From NCBI GenBank assembly GCA_009667805.1, contig CM019067.1, positions 159,359,049 to 159,423,048 on the forward strand: a stretch of DNA of 64,000 bases. The letters run 5' to 3'. This DNA comes from Leptobrachium leishanense (taxonomy: Eukaryota; Chordata; Amphibia; Anura; Megophryidae). How positions within the stretch are numbered: position 1 is the first letter of the stretch; each line of letters opens with the position of its first letter. The notes under the pieces were generated by a model. It was given only the letters and a program-made list of their open reading frames with translations. It was not told where the DNA came from and did not search any database. The position numbers were made by a program, and so were the translations under genes. Shown piece by piece: positions 10,521 through 22,114 of this stretch.

Positions 10521-11189
10521 ACCACTTGGCTGCTATGGACGCGCTCAGCGCGTCCAGCCAAGTGGTTCTCCTGTGCTATGGACGCGCTCAGCGCGTCCAT
10601 GCACAGGAGGCAGCAATCTGCCGGATTCCGGCGGATTGCTGCGCCCCCCCGGTGCGGGCTGACATCTTAGATGTCAGCCCAGCACTCGGGACCCCGGCGG
10701 AGCAATTAGATGTCATCGCGGCGGCGCGATGACATCTAATTCAGGTGCCCCCCCCCCCCGCATGTGCGGAGGAGGCGCCTGAAAGGGAGGGGGGCGAGGT
10801 CCTTCGGACCTCTCTCCCTCCCGATCGCCGGGGAGCAGGAGGTTAATCCAGGCACCGTTTGGAAGGGCACAGCCTGCCCTTCCAAACGGTGGCTGTCATT
10901 AACCCCTGGGGAGCCGGATCACGAATCGGCGCTGAAAAGCGCCGGTTCGTGATCCTTTCCCGGAGCTGGCCGACATCTTGGATGTCGGCCAAGCCTCCGG
11001 GAACTCCCCCTGAGGACTGGCGTCATCGTGCATAGCACGATGACGCCAGTCCTGGAGTTAACCCCTAGCTGCCACCAATGGTGGAGATAGGGGGTTCCAA
11101 TGAACCCCCTATCTCCCGATCCGTGGCAGCTAGGGGTTAATGTTTGATGTCATCGGATCGGCCAGAGCATGGCCTTTCCAACGATATCA
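10521..11189. repeat. Run of about 13 consecutive stem-loops
   Basis: Stem-loops follow one another almost without gaps at about 10521-10566, 10568-10609, 10611-10641, 10656-10680, 10705-10740, 10741-10782, 10784-10820, 10852-10892, 10916-10955, 10961-11000, 11017-11051, 11059-11139 and 11142-11189. Examples of arms are GGACGCGCT/AGCGCGTCC, GGGCTGACATCT/AGATGTCAGCCC and ACTGGCGTCATCGTG/CACGATGACGCCAGT. The third-last contains a second inner hairpin (GGGGGTTC/GAACCCCC). GC content is far above the surroundings. Confidence 0.9.
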
Positions 11190-11713
11190 AACATGATAAT
11201 GAAAAAGTTTTAAAAAAAATTCTAAAAAAAATAAACAAGTTTTTTTTTGTTTTTGTTTTGTTAATGCAGAAATATTGTTCCCATTTCAATTATAATGTGA
11301 ACAATAATGCTGCACTAACGATTTTTGTATGCGGTGCGTTTGTTAAAAATAGCGACATTTCCCCCCCAAAAAAATGTAACGGGTCCCCATTTCTAATTTT
11401 TTTAACAAGCGCACCCCATACAAAATATAACCGCAAACGATCGCATGTTAAAATGTGAAAAAAAGCACTTTACACATAATAAATTATTGAAAATTCAAAT
11501 TTTATTGCATTTTTTGTTAGAATATACAGACATGACATAACGTATACATATAATAATGACATATTATGAATCTGTGGAGTCTGCCGGAAAGAACGATATA
11601 TAATATGTCTGGGTCATATATCAAAATATGGCTACAAAACGCGGTTAAACATGATGAGCGAAAGCGGTAAAAATGACCTCAGCACAGAGGTGTGAAAAGC
11701 CTCAGCGAAAGGG
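10522..11713. mobile_element. piggyBac-like MITE, 1,192 bp, hairpin-rich
   Basis: TTAA occurs at 10518-10521 and 11714-11717. The ends are CCACTTGGCTG on the left and CCCTTTCGCTG as the reverse complement on the right. TTAA target duplications and CCC-type ends fit piggyBac. The left 670 bases are a run of stem-loops (separate entry). The right part (GTTCCCATTTCAATTATAATG; CCTCAGCGAAAGGG) matches the element at 40496-42245, so both belong to one family. There is no transposase; the ORFs at 10526, 10764 and 11144 are not genes. Confidence 0.8.
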
Positions 11714-11717
11714 TTAA

Positions 11718-12658
11718 TAAAGGAATATTTATTATGACAAGAAAAATGGTCACGGTGCATATACAGGATAAAAGATGGTACAAAAATATTTACACCCACA
11801 TACAGAAAATAAACCGGATAAACAATAGCAGAAACCCTATCTACTTACACACAGCTAGTACTGAGGAGTCTGTCCCAGGGGGGCTCTCGTGGAAAATGGC
11901 AGGTACTTCAAGTAGCTTGACCCCCGAAGTAAAAAGCACGTGGCACATCGTGGCACATCATGTAGCTTAAATTTATACAGTTCTTCTTGCTCTCAGATTT
12001 CAGGACGGCACGGTAGGAGTGTCAAGATCTGCTACTGGACCTCCCATGTCATCTTTCAACCATTATCCCTTACATTTCTTATATCCCCAACATATATATG
12101 CCCTTGGAATGGTGTATATATTTTTGAAACTTTAGATCTTCCTCATTCATTAGACACCTCACACGATAGTGCTGTGATCTACGAAGGGCATTGTTTTAAT
12201 TTGACAGGAACGGTTCCCTCAATCATAGTCATGTTGGATGTCATTCTGTAGGACAAATTCTTGGCTTTGCAAAAATATAGATCACGAACCACCCATACTC
12301 ATGTCTGGGAATAGAACTCATATTTTAGGATAAAACTCTGAGACCAAAAGAGCTGCTTCGTGACTTTTATTATGGCAACCCTGGATCCACTCATACTAGT
12401 GAAGGTGTCAGTTTCTCCTTTTGTTCCTGGTCAGATGCTACTGCGGTGTTATTTGATCACAGAACAAGACTTTCACATCTCCGTTCCAAAGACCCATTGA
12501 TGGTCCCTGATGCTCAAAGGTTTCCCAGATCCTAATCACCCCTGCTTGGAATGTGGATAAATTAAGTCATTCATGCAGACAGTCACTTGAAAAACATCAT
12601 CAGATTGCATAGCGCTGTACAGTTTATTAATGTTTTTACCATGTGATCCCAGGATATA
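11718..12658. other. Unclassified flank right of the piggyBac-like MITE
   Basis: No element termini or coding similarity recognised. Open frames at 11692-11970 and 11940-12251 have no family motif. Confidence 0.5.
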
Positions 12659-12781
12659 CAGAGTTATTCAGAGAGAGGTGAAAACCATGAGAATGACTGG
12701 AGAATAGAAAATTCTAGGTCAAATAGAATTTTAACTTCTCCAGTCATTCTCCTGCTTTTCACCTCTCTCTGAATAACCCTG
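12659..12781. mobile_element. Palindromic MITE, 123 bp
   Basis: It begins CAGAGTTATTCAGAGAGAGG and ends CCTCTCTCTGAATAACCCTG, with arms that pair for about 45 bases through GAATGACTGGAGAA/TTCTCCAGTCATTC. Flanks are ATA on both sides, fitting a 3-bp (or TA) target duplication. The terminal CAGGGTTAT phrase is shared with the element at 31007-31881. Confidence 0.85.
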
Positions 12782-12789
12782 ATAGTTTC

Positions 12790-14273
12790 TGCCCATGACA
12801 GGAAGGGTAGACTGGTCAATGGGTATTTTGTCGCATGGCATTCCAGAGTTGTATTGTATGCACAGTGGAATGCAGTGTATTGCGGGGAATAGTTGGGCGA
12901 TGTGGGGATGGGAGCAAAACATAATGTGACAGGAGAGATGCTGTTAGGTCAACCCATTTTTTAGCGTGCCGGTCAGCGTGAAGTTGTATTACTTGTAGTA
13001 GTGGTTCTAAGGATAGGGCGAAAAGAAGGGGCAATAGGGGACACCCCTGCCAGGTACCATTTTAGATTCTGAAGGGGAGGGGGGTTACATTAGGCAAGAG
13101 AAGGGTGGCGGAAGGTGTGGAATATAGAGTAGAGATGGCAGCGATAAATTGAGATTAGAAGCCAAATTTAGAGGGGGTAGCAAAGGAAAGGGCCACAATA
13201 GGCGATCAAATGCCTTCTTGCCATCCAGCGACAAAAATAGGGCCAGAGTGTAGTTCTGTTTGGCATACCATAGGTGATCAATGCATCTACGTGTGTTATC
13301 TAGTACTTATCGAGATGGAATGAAGCCGACTTTTTCCTTGCAGTCCAAGTGTGGTAAAAGAAGGTTCAGTCGGCTTGCCAGTATTTTAACATACAGATTG
13401 ATATCTGAGTTTAAGAGCCAAATCATTTGGAAATGGCTAGTGTCGAAGTGCGTTTTGCGAGGCTCCGGAACTAGGCAAATGTTTGCAGATAGCATGTTTG
13501 GTGGCAGAGTATCCCCATCCAGCATAGAGTTGAAGACGTTCTGGAGGTGAGGCAGTAAGCTAGATTGAAACATTTTAAGATCGAGGCCGGAGAAACCATC
13601 TGGTCCGCGGCTTTTATTGGGTTTCATCGATTTTGATTGCAGTACCGATTTCCTCTGTGGTAATAGGATCATCTAATGTGGCGGCCGTGGAGGGGGCCAG
13701 TGTAGGCAGTGTGATTGAATCAAGAAATTCATTAGTACAGAGAAGAGGTGAGATTTGGGGGACCTCGTCTGCGGCAGAATGATGGTATAAAGATAGGTAG
13801 TATTCGTGGAAAATAAGTAGCAATGCGTCCTGGGAGGTTTGTAAGTGTGTCAGAGGAAGTTTGTATACAGTGAATATGTTTATGGATGCAGTGTTGTTGC
13901 AATTTGTGTGAGAAGTGAGTCTGCCTTATTAGAATTTTCATAAAATGTTTGTTTTGTCCACGAGGACGTTTGTAGTGTTAACATGGGTGCGGAAGTGAAG
14001 AGATTGCTGGAGGGTAGAGATGCTTTCGTTTAAAGATGCATTTAGGGATAGTTTATGCTGAGCTACTAACTTACGTAATAGCGATATATTGTCGTCAATA
14101 TGTCGAAAATGAGACCTCTTATGAGCTCTAGCTAAGGTGTCCTAGGATTACCACTTTATGCGCAGCCAATAAAGTGAGTGGGGAGACGTCGGGCATCTCC
14201 TTTGTGGTGAAGTATGTTTGTGTTGATCATTTTTAATAGTTTTAAAAAATGAACGCCAACCTACCGACTTAAC
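12790..14273 (-). pseudogene. L1/Tx1-like LINE ORF2, reverse transcriptase remnant
   Basis: On the - strand from about 14270 down, frames carry a linker and then the start of the reverse transcriptase. SRGPDGFSGLDLKMF corresponds to the conserved PGPDG region, IWLLNSDINLYVKILASRLN to the SLLN..KI..KILA.RL region, and KEKVGFIPSR to the QxGFIPGR region, followed by FLSLDGKKAFDRLLW, the catalytic FLDxxKAFD motif with G in place of the usual second residue. Frameshifts and stops interrupt it at several points. It ends near the palindromic MITE at 12659-12781. It is an old, inactive copy. Confidence 0.75.
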
Positions 14274-15697
14274 TAGGGATGCACCGATACCACTTTAAGA
14301 CCGAGTACCGATACTTTTTAAAAGTACTCACCGATACCGAGTACCGATACTTTTATTTAATGTCATGTGACGCTTTCCAATAGGAACAGACCTCATATAA
14401 AAATTTATATGAGATTTGCCCCCAGCTCACATGGATTTGCCCCCAGGTCTCATGGATTTGCCCCCAGGTCTCATGGATTTGCCCCCGGTCTCATGGATTT
14501 GCCCCCAGGTCTCATGGATTTGCCCAGCACTCATGGATTTGCCCCCAGCTCACATGGATTTGCCCCCAGCTCACATGGTTTGCCCCCAGCTCACATGGAT
14601 TTGCCCCAGCACTCATGGATTTGCCCCCAGCTCTGATGGATTTGCCCCCAGCTCACATGGATTTGCCCCCAGGTCTCATGGATTTGCCCCCAGCTCACAT
14701 GGATTTGCCCCCAGGTCTCATGGATTTGCCCCCAGGTCTCATGGATTTGCCCAGCACTCATGGATTTGCCCCCAGCTCACATGGATTTGCCCCCAGCTCA
14801 CATGGGTTTGCCTCCAGCTCACATGGGTTTGCCCCCAGCTCACATGGATTTGCCCCCAGCTCACATGGATTTGCCCCAGCACTCATGGATTTGCCCCCAG
14901 CTCTGATGGATTTGCCCCCAGCTCACATGGATTTACCCCCAGTTCACATGGATTTGCCCCCAGCTCTGATGGATATGCCCCAGCTCTGATGGATATGTCC
15001 CCCAGGTCTCATGGATTTGCCCCCAGGTCTCATGGATTTACCCCCAGGTCTCATGGATTTGCCCCCAGCTCACATGGATTTGCCCCCAGCTCACATGGAT
15101 TTACCCCCAGTTCACATGGATTTGCCCCCAGCTCTGATGGATATGCCCCAGCTCTGATGGATATGTCCCCCAGGTCTCATGGATTTACCCCCAGGTCTCA
15201 TGGATTTGCCCCCAGGTCTCATGGATTTGCCCCCAGCTCACATGGATTTGCCCCCAGCTCACATGGATTTGCCCCCAGCTCTGATGGATGTGCCCCCCAG
15301 CTCTGATGGATGTGCCCCCCAGGTCTCATGGATTTGCCCCCAGGTCTCATGGATTTGCCCCCAGGTCTCATGGATTTACCCCCAGGTCTCATGGATTTGC
15401 CCCCAGGTCTCATGGATTTGCCCCCAGGTCTCATGGATTTGCCCCCAGCTCGAACGCTGGGGAAGCTGGCCATGTGCATGTAAAGCACGCGGCCAGCGTT
15501 CCCCTCCGGCGCGCCGAGATACTCACCCATCCTGAAGGTCTGGTCGCTGGGCAGTGATGCGATCACGTGGCCGCCGGGCGCATCTGTGACGCTGCCTCCA
15601 GCCGATGCTCGGGCCGTTTGCACGAGTAACAAGTACTCGTGCAAACGGCAATATTGGCCCCGATACCGATACTAGTATCGGTATCGGTGCATCCCTA
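14274..15697. mobile_element. hAT-type element carrying a minisatellite, 1,424 bp
   Basis: It begins TAGGGATGCACCGATACC and ends GGTATCGGTGCATCCCTA. A perfect 8-bp target duplication GACTTAAC lies at 14266-14273 and 15698-15705. Subterminal GTACCGATAC words recur on the left and GATACCGATACTAGTATCGG on the right. Most of the interior is the 21-bp minisatellite. The right interior (15452-15660) is GC-rich, with a CCGTTTGCACGAGTA/TACTCGTGCAAACGG hairpin. No transposase. It is inserted in the L1/Tx1-like remnant. Confidence 0.93.
14412..15451 (+). repeat. 21-bp minisatellite, about 50 copies
   Basis: The unit is CATGGATTTGCCCCCAGCTCA, with variants ending GGTCT, GCTCTGA or GCACT and a few one- or two-base shortenings. 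Because 21 is a multiple of three and the unit has no stop in any + frame, open frames of up to 296 codons appear in overlapping frames (HGFAPSS-, MDLPPAH- and WICPQ-type peptides), and also on the - strand. A larger block is repeated with a 168-base period (compare 14961 and 15129). No start context, splice sign or family match supports a protein. Confidence 0.97.
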
Positions 15698-15705
15698 GAC
15701 TTAAC

Positions 15706-15840
15706 TGTTGGATATTACACCCCCCCCCCAAGAAAGACCCATGGGAAAACTGTGGGTTTCCATCTGGTTGTACATAAGGGTTGAGCGCTCTGAACTGTGG
15801 ATCAGAGGTTGAGTGGGGCCCACAGGTCTACGCCAGTAAA
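15706..15840 (-). pseudogene. Possible continuation of the L1/Tx1-like ORF2
   Basis: The - strand translation across here includes GPTQPLIHSSE, compatible with the end of an endonuclease domain, and the hAT element at 14274-15697 separates it from the rest of ORF2 with an 8-bp duplication. Low sequence support. Confidence 0.35.
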
Positions 15841-16685
15841 TTATGTTGTTTTTTTTTTATGATATAGTGATGTGTATTTGGTATGCTGATTGTGTCAATG
15901 CCTTGAGTATCAGATACATGTTTTATGCATTTGCAGAATTTTCTCTTGTTTGCCTTTTTTCCCCCACTCCCCACCCCCCGTTTTTCTTTTTTGTAACCTC
16001 CCCAAAAATTTTTTATTAGCTTTACAATTTTCAAAAAAAATAAAAAATCTATACCAACCTTGTGCGTAGGGTTTCAAGAGTTTCCAAAGACTCTGTTTCC
16101 TTTAGGAGAATGCTAGGAGCTCTCTGCAAATCACTGTGCATGATTGACTGCTGATGTCACATGCTCTCTGTTTTTTGTTTATCATTAAACTTTTCTAATA
16201 GCTTTCAATTGTGATGTTATGAACCCTTTGACTACCAAAAACTTGTTAATTCTATTTTGTATATCTTTTCCACATGGACTGGCTCCAGACATCCACACTC
16301 TTTTGAATAAGGAATTTCAGATTCAGAAATTTCTTGGGACCCTTCAGTGTTATTTTCCGGTCCTACCACAGTCCATGCGAAACACTATTAAATCCTCCCT
16401 ACAATACACAGCCCATTATTTTGCAAAAATTATAGTGTTGCAACCCTTCACAATCGTTAACATACAGTTGCAAGAAAAAGTATGTGAACCCTTTGGGATT
16501 ACGTGGAGTTTTGCATGAATTGGTCATAAAATGTGCTCTGATCTTCATCTAAGTCACAACAATTTGAAAAACACAGTCTGCTTAAAATAACACAACACAA
16601 AACATTATATGTTTTCATGTTTTTATTGAACAGAACATTTAAACATTCACAGTGCAGGGTGGAAAACGTATGTGAACCTTTGGAC

Positions 16686-17718
<1,033 letters not shown>

Positions 17719-18004
17719 TAGGCAGTGCTTCTTGAAACCAGTAAACCCAAAACTGGTGTGTGTTTTTAAAGGGCAGGACAGATTTCAGAAACACATCCAA
17801 TAATATCACACTGATTGGACTCAAGGTTGGCTCACTTCTGGCTCCAATTAGCTCTTGGAGAAGTCATTAGGCTAGGAGTTCACATACTTTTCCCACCCTG
17901 CACTGTGAATGTTTACATGTTAGGTTCAATAAACACATGAAAACATATAATGTTTGTGTTGTATTATTTTAAGCAGACTGTGTTTTTCAAATTGTTGTGA
18001 CTTA

Positions 18005-18450
18005 GGCTAGGGTCAGACAAGCGTGATTACTACGGACTGTACGTCCGTGTACACGGACGTACGTCAGTACGGAAGACGCAGTAGTGGCCACACAGTCCGT
18101 TTATCACTGACGTATATTTTGACGGATGTAGGAGAGACAATAAAATAAAAAGCAAAACCATTTTGTCTGTGAAAAATGCTGGACGTATAAATGCAGTCCG
18201 TCTGACCACGTTCCATCACTCACACACAAAGCTATGCGGACGTTGCGGACGCAGCGCACTTTGTGCGGCCGTTCTAGGAGTTGTACGTTCTTGCCTGCCT
18301 TGCGTCCGTGGGCTGCGGCCGTTGTGCGTCCGCAGTTCAGTGCGGACGTACTTCGTGTAACAGGCTCCGATGGGCTTTCTTTCATGCTATCACGGACGTA
18401 CTTTTAGGCGCAATCACGGAGGTGAACACTACGCTCGTCTGACCCCAGCC
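18005..18450. mobile_element. Harbinger-like MITE, 446 bp, nested in Tc1
   Basis: Ends are GGCTAGGGTCAGACAAGCGT and, as reverse complement, GGCTGGGGTCAGACGAGCGT. TTA target duplication at 18002-18004 and 18451-18453. The interior is rich in CpG and in GTACGTCCG/CGGACGTAC words. It sits in the right inverted repeat of the Tc1 element; deleting it with one TTA restores a match to the left repeat (GTGACTTAGATGAAGATC). It is closely related to 46749-47198 and more distantly to 32747-33171. Confidence 0.95.
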
Positions 18451-19491
18451 TTAGATGAAGATCAGAGCACATTTTATGACCAATTCATGCAAAACGCCAC
18501 GTAATCCCAAAGGGTTCACATACTTTTTCTTGCAACTGTAACTACTCCCTCTCACTGCGGACTGAGCACAACCTCCCCCCCCCCCATACAATTTTTATTT
18601 TTTGTTATCTTTCTTGAGTTAAGTTTGTCTGGGCAGATTACCTTCAATTTATTTGTTCTGTTCCTCTTATTTGGTTAACTGCTCTTGTGTTTGCTACTTA
18701 TTTCTTGACTGTTAAAATGGAAAAAAAGGTGTAAGCATTGATTTGTCCCTTTTCTTCATTGTATCCAGCCAATTGTGGCATCCTCTTGTTTTTATTGTAA
18801 TTAAAAAAAAAAAAAAGTGTTTACTGCTGTGTAATGATGCCATCTCCTCTCAATGCATTCACAGTATAAATTGAGGAAATAAAAAAAAATAGCATGTAAA
18901 ACCCTATTTGCCTACATTTGATGCAGAATCACTGTGTCCCCTGGGGAGAAACAAAATTCTCAGAAATTTTACTCCTGTCCACCCTGTATTACTGTGAAGA
19001 AGTTACAAGGAGCACCCACACCCTAACTGTAACAAAGGGTTTACCATACTTACTGCTTAATTACAACAGCCAGGTAGAGGGCAGAATACAGGGAGAGCTC
19101 TGGGATCACTCCCTGCTGTACAGGGATAACATCCAGGGGGGTTATAATTGCTTAAATTCCTTGTACAGCACAGCTATAAGGTGTTACTATAATTTCCATA
19201 TACAGGTATTGTGCCACATAATACATACTGTATTTGACAAAAAAGGCCACATCTGCCTGTTTGCTAATAATGGAGACCAAATTTGAAAGTGTGCAGAATA
19301 AGGGACACCACGTAGAGTCTAGAACCTTTCATCCCTTCAATATTTCTGTAGGATAAACGAGTGAATGAAAAATTAAAAGTGAGCTTACATTACATCAATC
19401 GTTTAATTATCTCAGAATAGCAATGTCTACGCAAAAGTTCTTTATATTTTGCCTGTATTTGTCTGCCCCTACACATCCAATGTATCAAATA

Positions 19492-20004
19492 CCCTGTTTC
19501 CCCAAAAATAAGACCCACCCCGAAAATAAGACCTAGTACTATTTTTGATAATTGCTAAAGTATAAGACCTACCCCGAAAATAAGACCTAGTTTGATTCCC
19601 TGGGCTGATGGTGGCATAAAGGGCAACTTGAAGAGTTAGCGATGCCGGCGCCAGATGAAGCAAGGCGGCAGTGGAGGGAGCAGAGCCGCATAAGCTGATG
19701 CTTCCTCTAGCGCCGGCTCCTGTCACAGGCAGAGTGATACCAGATTTACACCGCCTGTGAAGAATCAATAGTGAAAACGCTGTTTGCTCATTCTGGCCAG
19801 CGATTGGTTACCAAATTGCTTTTGAAAAGGTATGGCACCCCTGATTGCTTTGATCACCCTATTTTTAACTTTGCCACTCACTCCTGTCTTGCAAGTCTTC
19901 TACTGATATTAAAAAAATTAAGACCTACCCCGAAAATAAGACCTAGTGTGTTTTTTTGGGTCCAAAAAATTATAAGACAGTGTCTTATTTTCGGGGAAAC
20001 ACGG
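19492..20004. mobile_element. MITE with TA duplication, 513 bp
   Basis: Left end CCCTGTTTCCCCAAAAATAAG, right end as reverse complement CCGTGTTTCCCCGAAAATAAG; TA flanks at 19490-19491 and 20005-20006. The phrase ACCCCGAAAATAAGACCTAG appears three times inside (near 19517, 19571 and 19925). This is a widespread vertebrate MITE type; the superfamily (probably Tc1/mariner by the TA) is inferred. The ORF on the - strand at 19469-19768 is not a gene. Confidence 0.8.
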
Positions 20005-20605
20005 TAAATGTTATAATAATATTTTTCCAACAAAAAGCACTTGTTAATGAAGGGGTTAATGTTAAATAGATATTTTAAGTGAAATGCATCATCAACACCG
20101 ACTTTATGAAAAAAGTCCCTTTCTTGCTGTTGAAGCAAAATATCTGTAATTTAGTTTTTCTCTAATTTAGATTAGGCACACGAGACTATTGTTTGGCAGA
20201 CATATTTTCTTTTCATGCTTATCTAGCAAAAAAATAGGCATTGTCAATCTGCAGAGATAGATCAACTTGAGCCTTCAGGTTCCTATTTTAAATATTCACC
20301 AAATAATCCGATGCAAAATGTCTCCATATGCTTTGTTGTTATATTTCCACCCAAACCACTGACTCTATGGACATTGCAGCATTCATGCAGACCGGGCCAA
20401 GGACGGATAAAGGGCCTGCCCCACTTACATGTATGGGTGCTTGGTCATGGCTGGTGCAGTCGACTGCAGACATTAGAGAGTACTTTCTCTGGTGTCTGTG
20501 CTGCTCACAACAAGCGTGTGCACTTCGAAATGCATTACCCAACTTCTACAGCCTTGTCCTGGCTGGACAACTAGGGAGAAACAATGAACTGTGGAACCTC
20601 TATAG

Positions 20606-20743
20606 CAGGAGGCAGCAACCTTGGCCCTCCAGATGTATTAAAACTACATCTCCCATGATGCTCAGGCTCTCACTAGATTTATTGACTTTCTTGGGCAATG
20701 TATTTACAAAACACCTGGGGGGGGCAAGGTTGTTGACCCCCTG
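20606..20743. mobile_element. hAT-type MITE, 138 bp
   Basis: It begins CAGGAGGCAGCAACCTTGGCC and ends with AAGGTTGTTGACCCCCTG. A perfect 8-bp target duplication CTCTATAG lies at 20598-20605 and 20744-20751. The CCAGATGTATTAAAACTACAT core resembles that of the MITE at 10118-10254, so the two are probably one family. Confidence 0.92.
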
Positions 20744-21418
20744 CTCTATAGGTACAGGGCCAAGGCTGTGTTTGCCCTTCATTAAGAGTTGGCCTCTATA
20801 CACATAATGCAGAGAGCCAGACAGTAAACCCTTGAATTATCACCCATCTAATACAATTTATAATTTAACCAATTAATGTAGTCATTTGGATGTAGTTTCT
20901 AGTAGAGAAAGTTTTTCGAGCTTGTTAGACGCTCTGCTTTAGCGCAAATGGCTCCAAGCAGCAGGTTTATCAGAACATCTCTCCGCTTTGTGTTAGGACT
21001 ATTGAGAGAGCACTTTGTTCCGTCCCATGCCTAATATCTATCCGAGTTCATAAAATGGATCCATAAATACACACGCTGTGAGCTGTACTAATTCTTAAAT
21101 CCTGCATACCCGCAGCTTGGCAATCAATGTGATATTCTCTCTGTGACCAATATCTGACCGAAGAAATGTACATTAAGCTCAGTTTTTTTTTTACGTCTAC
21201 TTAGTGCTGCTGTAGGTACCAGCATGTCTTTTGTTCATTCATTTTGTTTTGTTTTTTACTTTTATGTACATATTCATTGTTTAGTACTTTTCAGGGAAGC
21301 AAAGTGTTTAACGTTTTAAATCCAGTGTTCATCAGGGGTTTTTCGAAAGAGAACCTATAACACTTGTTTTCTGGCTTTGTGTTTTAATAAAGATCCTGAC
21401 TGAGCTTTTTCTTTGCAG

Positions 21419-21478
21419 AATAAACCACAACGAGCGTCTGGAGTTTTTAGGAGATGCAGTTGTTGAATTTTTAACAAG
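21419..21478 (+). CDS. DROSHA: DROSHA coding exon (RNase III signature motif)
   Basis: A 60-base exon between TTTGCAG and GTAACA. It completes the arginine codon and reads INHNERLEFLGDAVVEFLT plus AG of a serine codon. ERLEFLGDA is the RNase III signature. By comparison with bacterial RNase III, the glutamate of LEF and the aspartate of LGD are the first two of the four metal-binding acidic residues of the active site. In DROSHA this first RNase III domain cuts the 3' strand of the primary microRNA stem. The exon sits in a clean island between a hAT MITE ending at 20743 and the hAT element starting at 22115. No frameshift or missing catalytic residue is seen. Confidence 0.97.
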
Positions 21479-21839
21479 GTAACAAATCTTAATCTACACG
21501 CAAAGCTTGCCTTTCTTTGTTTAACTTGGGATATATATTTTTTGTTTATCCTGAGCTTTGAAGCTACTTTTAAAACAATTGAAGATTTCAGAGAACAAAA
21601 TAACTGTTGCATATTTCGTGTGTGTTTGTTTATACATATATATATTGCAAATTTCTGAGCACTCCACCATAATGTTTTATTGATTTTAAGAACACCTAAC
21701 GAGTATAAAGGGACATGCATGTGTTGCTAGTGTGCTTTTAAAAACGTGCAATGTCTTTTGAATAATTCAGTAGTGTCATTCAGCAGGCATAGAAAGCAAG
21801 TAAACGTGATATTTTTTCATATTTACATATTTTTCTTGA

Positions 21840-22106
21840 TCTTTTTCACGCCCACCTCAGGAGGCCCTTTGAGCTAACCAATCAGTGACTATTCCTAGTG
21901 TAGAGGACGGCAAGGCTGGGTCCTTGATGGGCGATATTTTTCACCCCTATTCGGGTTGTGGTCCCGTTAAGCTCAGCCACAGGGTTAACCTTCCTGTCCA
22001 GGAAGGGGTTTAAAGCTTGGCAACTCCCAGAGAGCAGTGTGGGAGTTGAGGAGGGAGTGTTTAGCTGTGCACGTGTGTAAACAGGAGACTTGCTTTATTG
22101 CTGTGC
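21840..22106. other. Possible LTR fragment left of the hAT element
   Basis: The segment has blocks such as GGGTTGTGGTCCCGTTAAGC, CAACTCCCAGAGAGC and CTTGCTTTATTGCTGTG that look like an LTR or LINE tail, but no matching partner or target duplication was found. Family unknown. Confidence 0.3.
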
Positions 22107-22114
22107 CTTAAAGG

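Noticed and set aside
14416..15306. 296-codon open frame as a proline-rich protein gene
   Set aside because: It is a by-product of a 21-bp minisatellite with no stop in any + frame; overlapping frames and the - strand are equally open.
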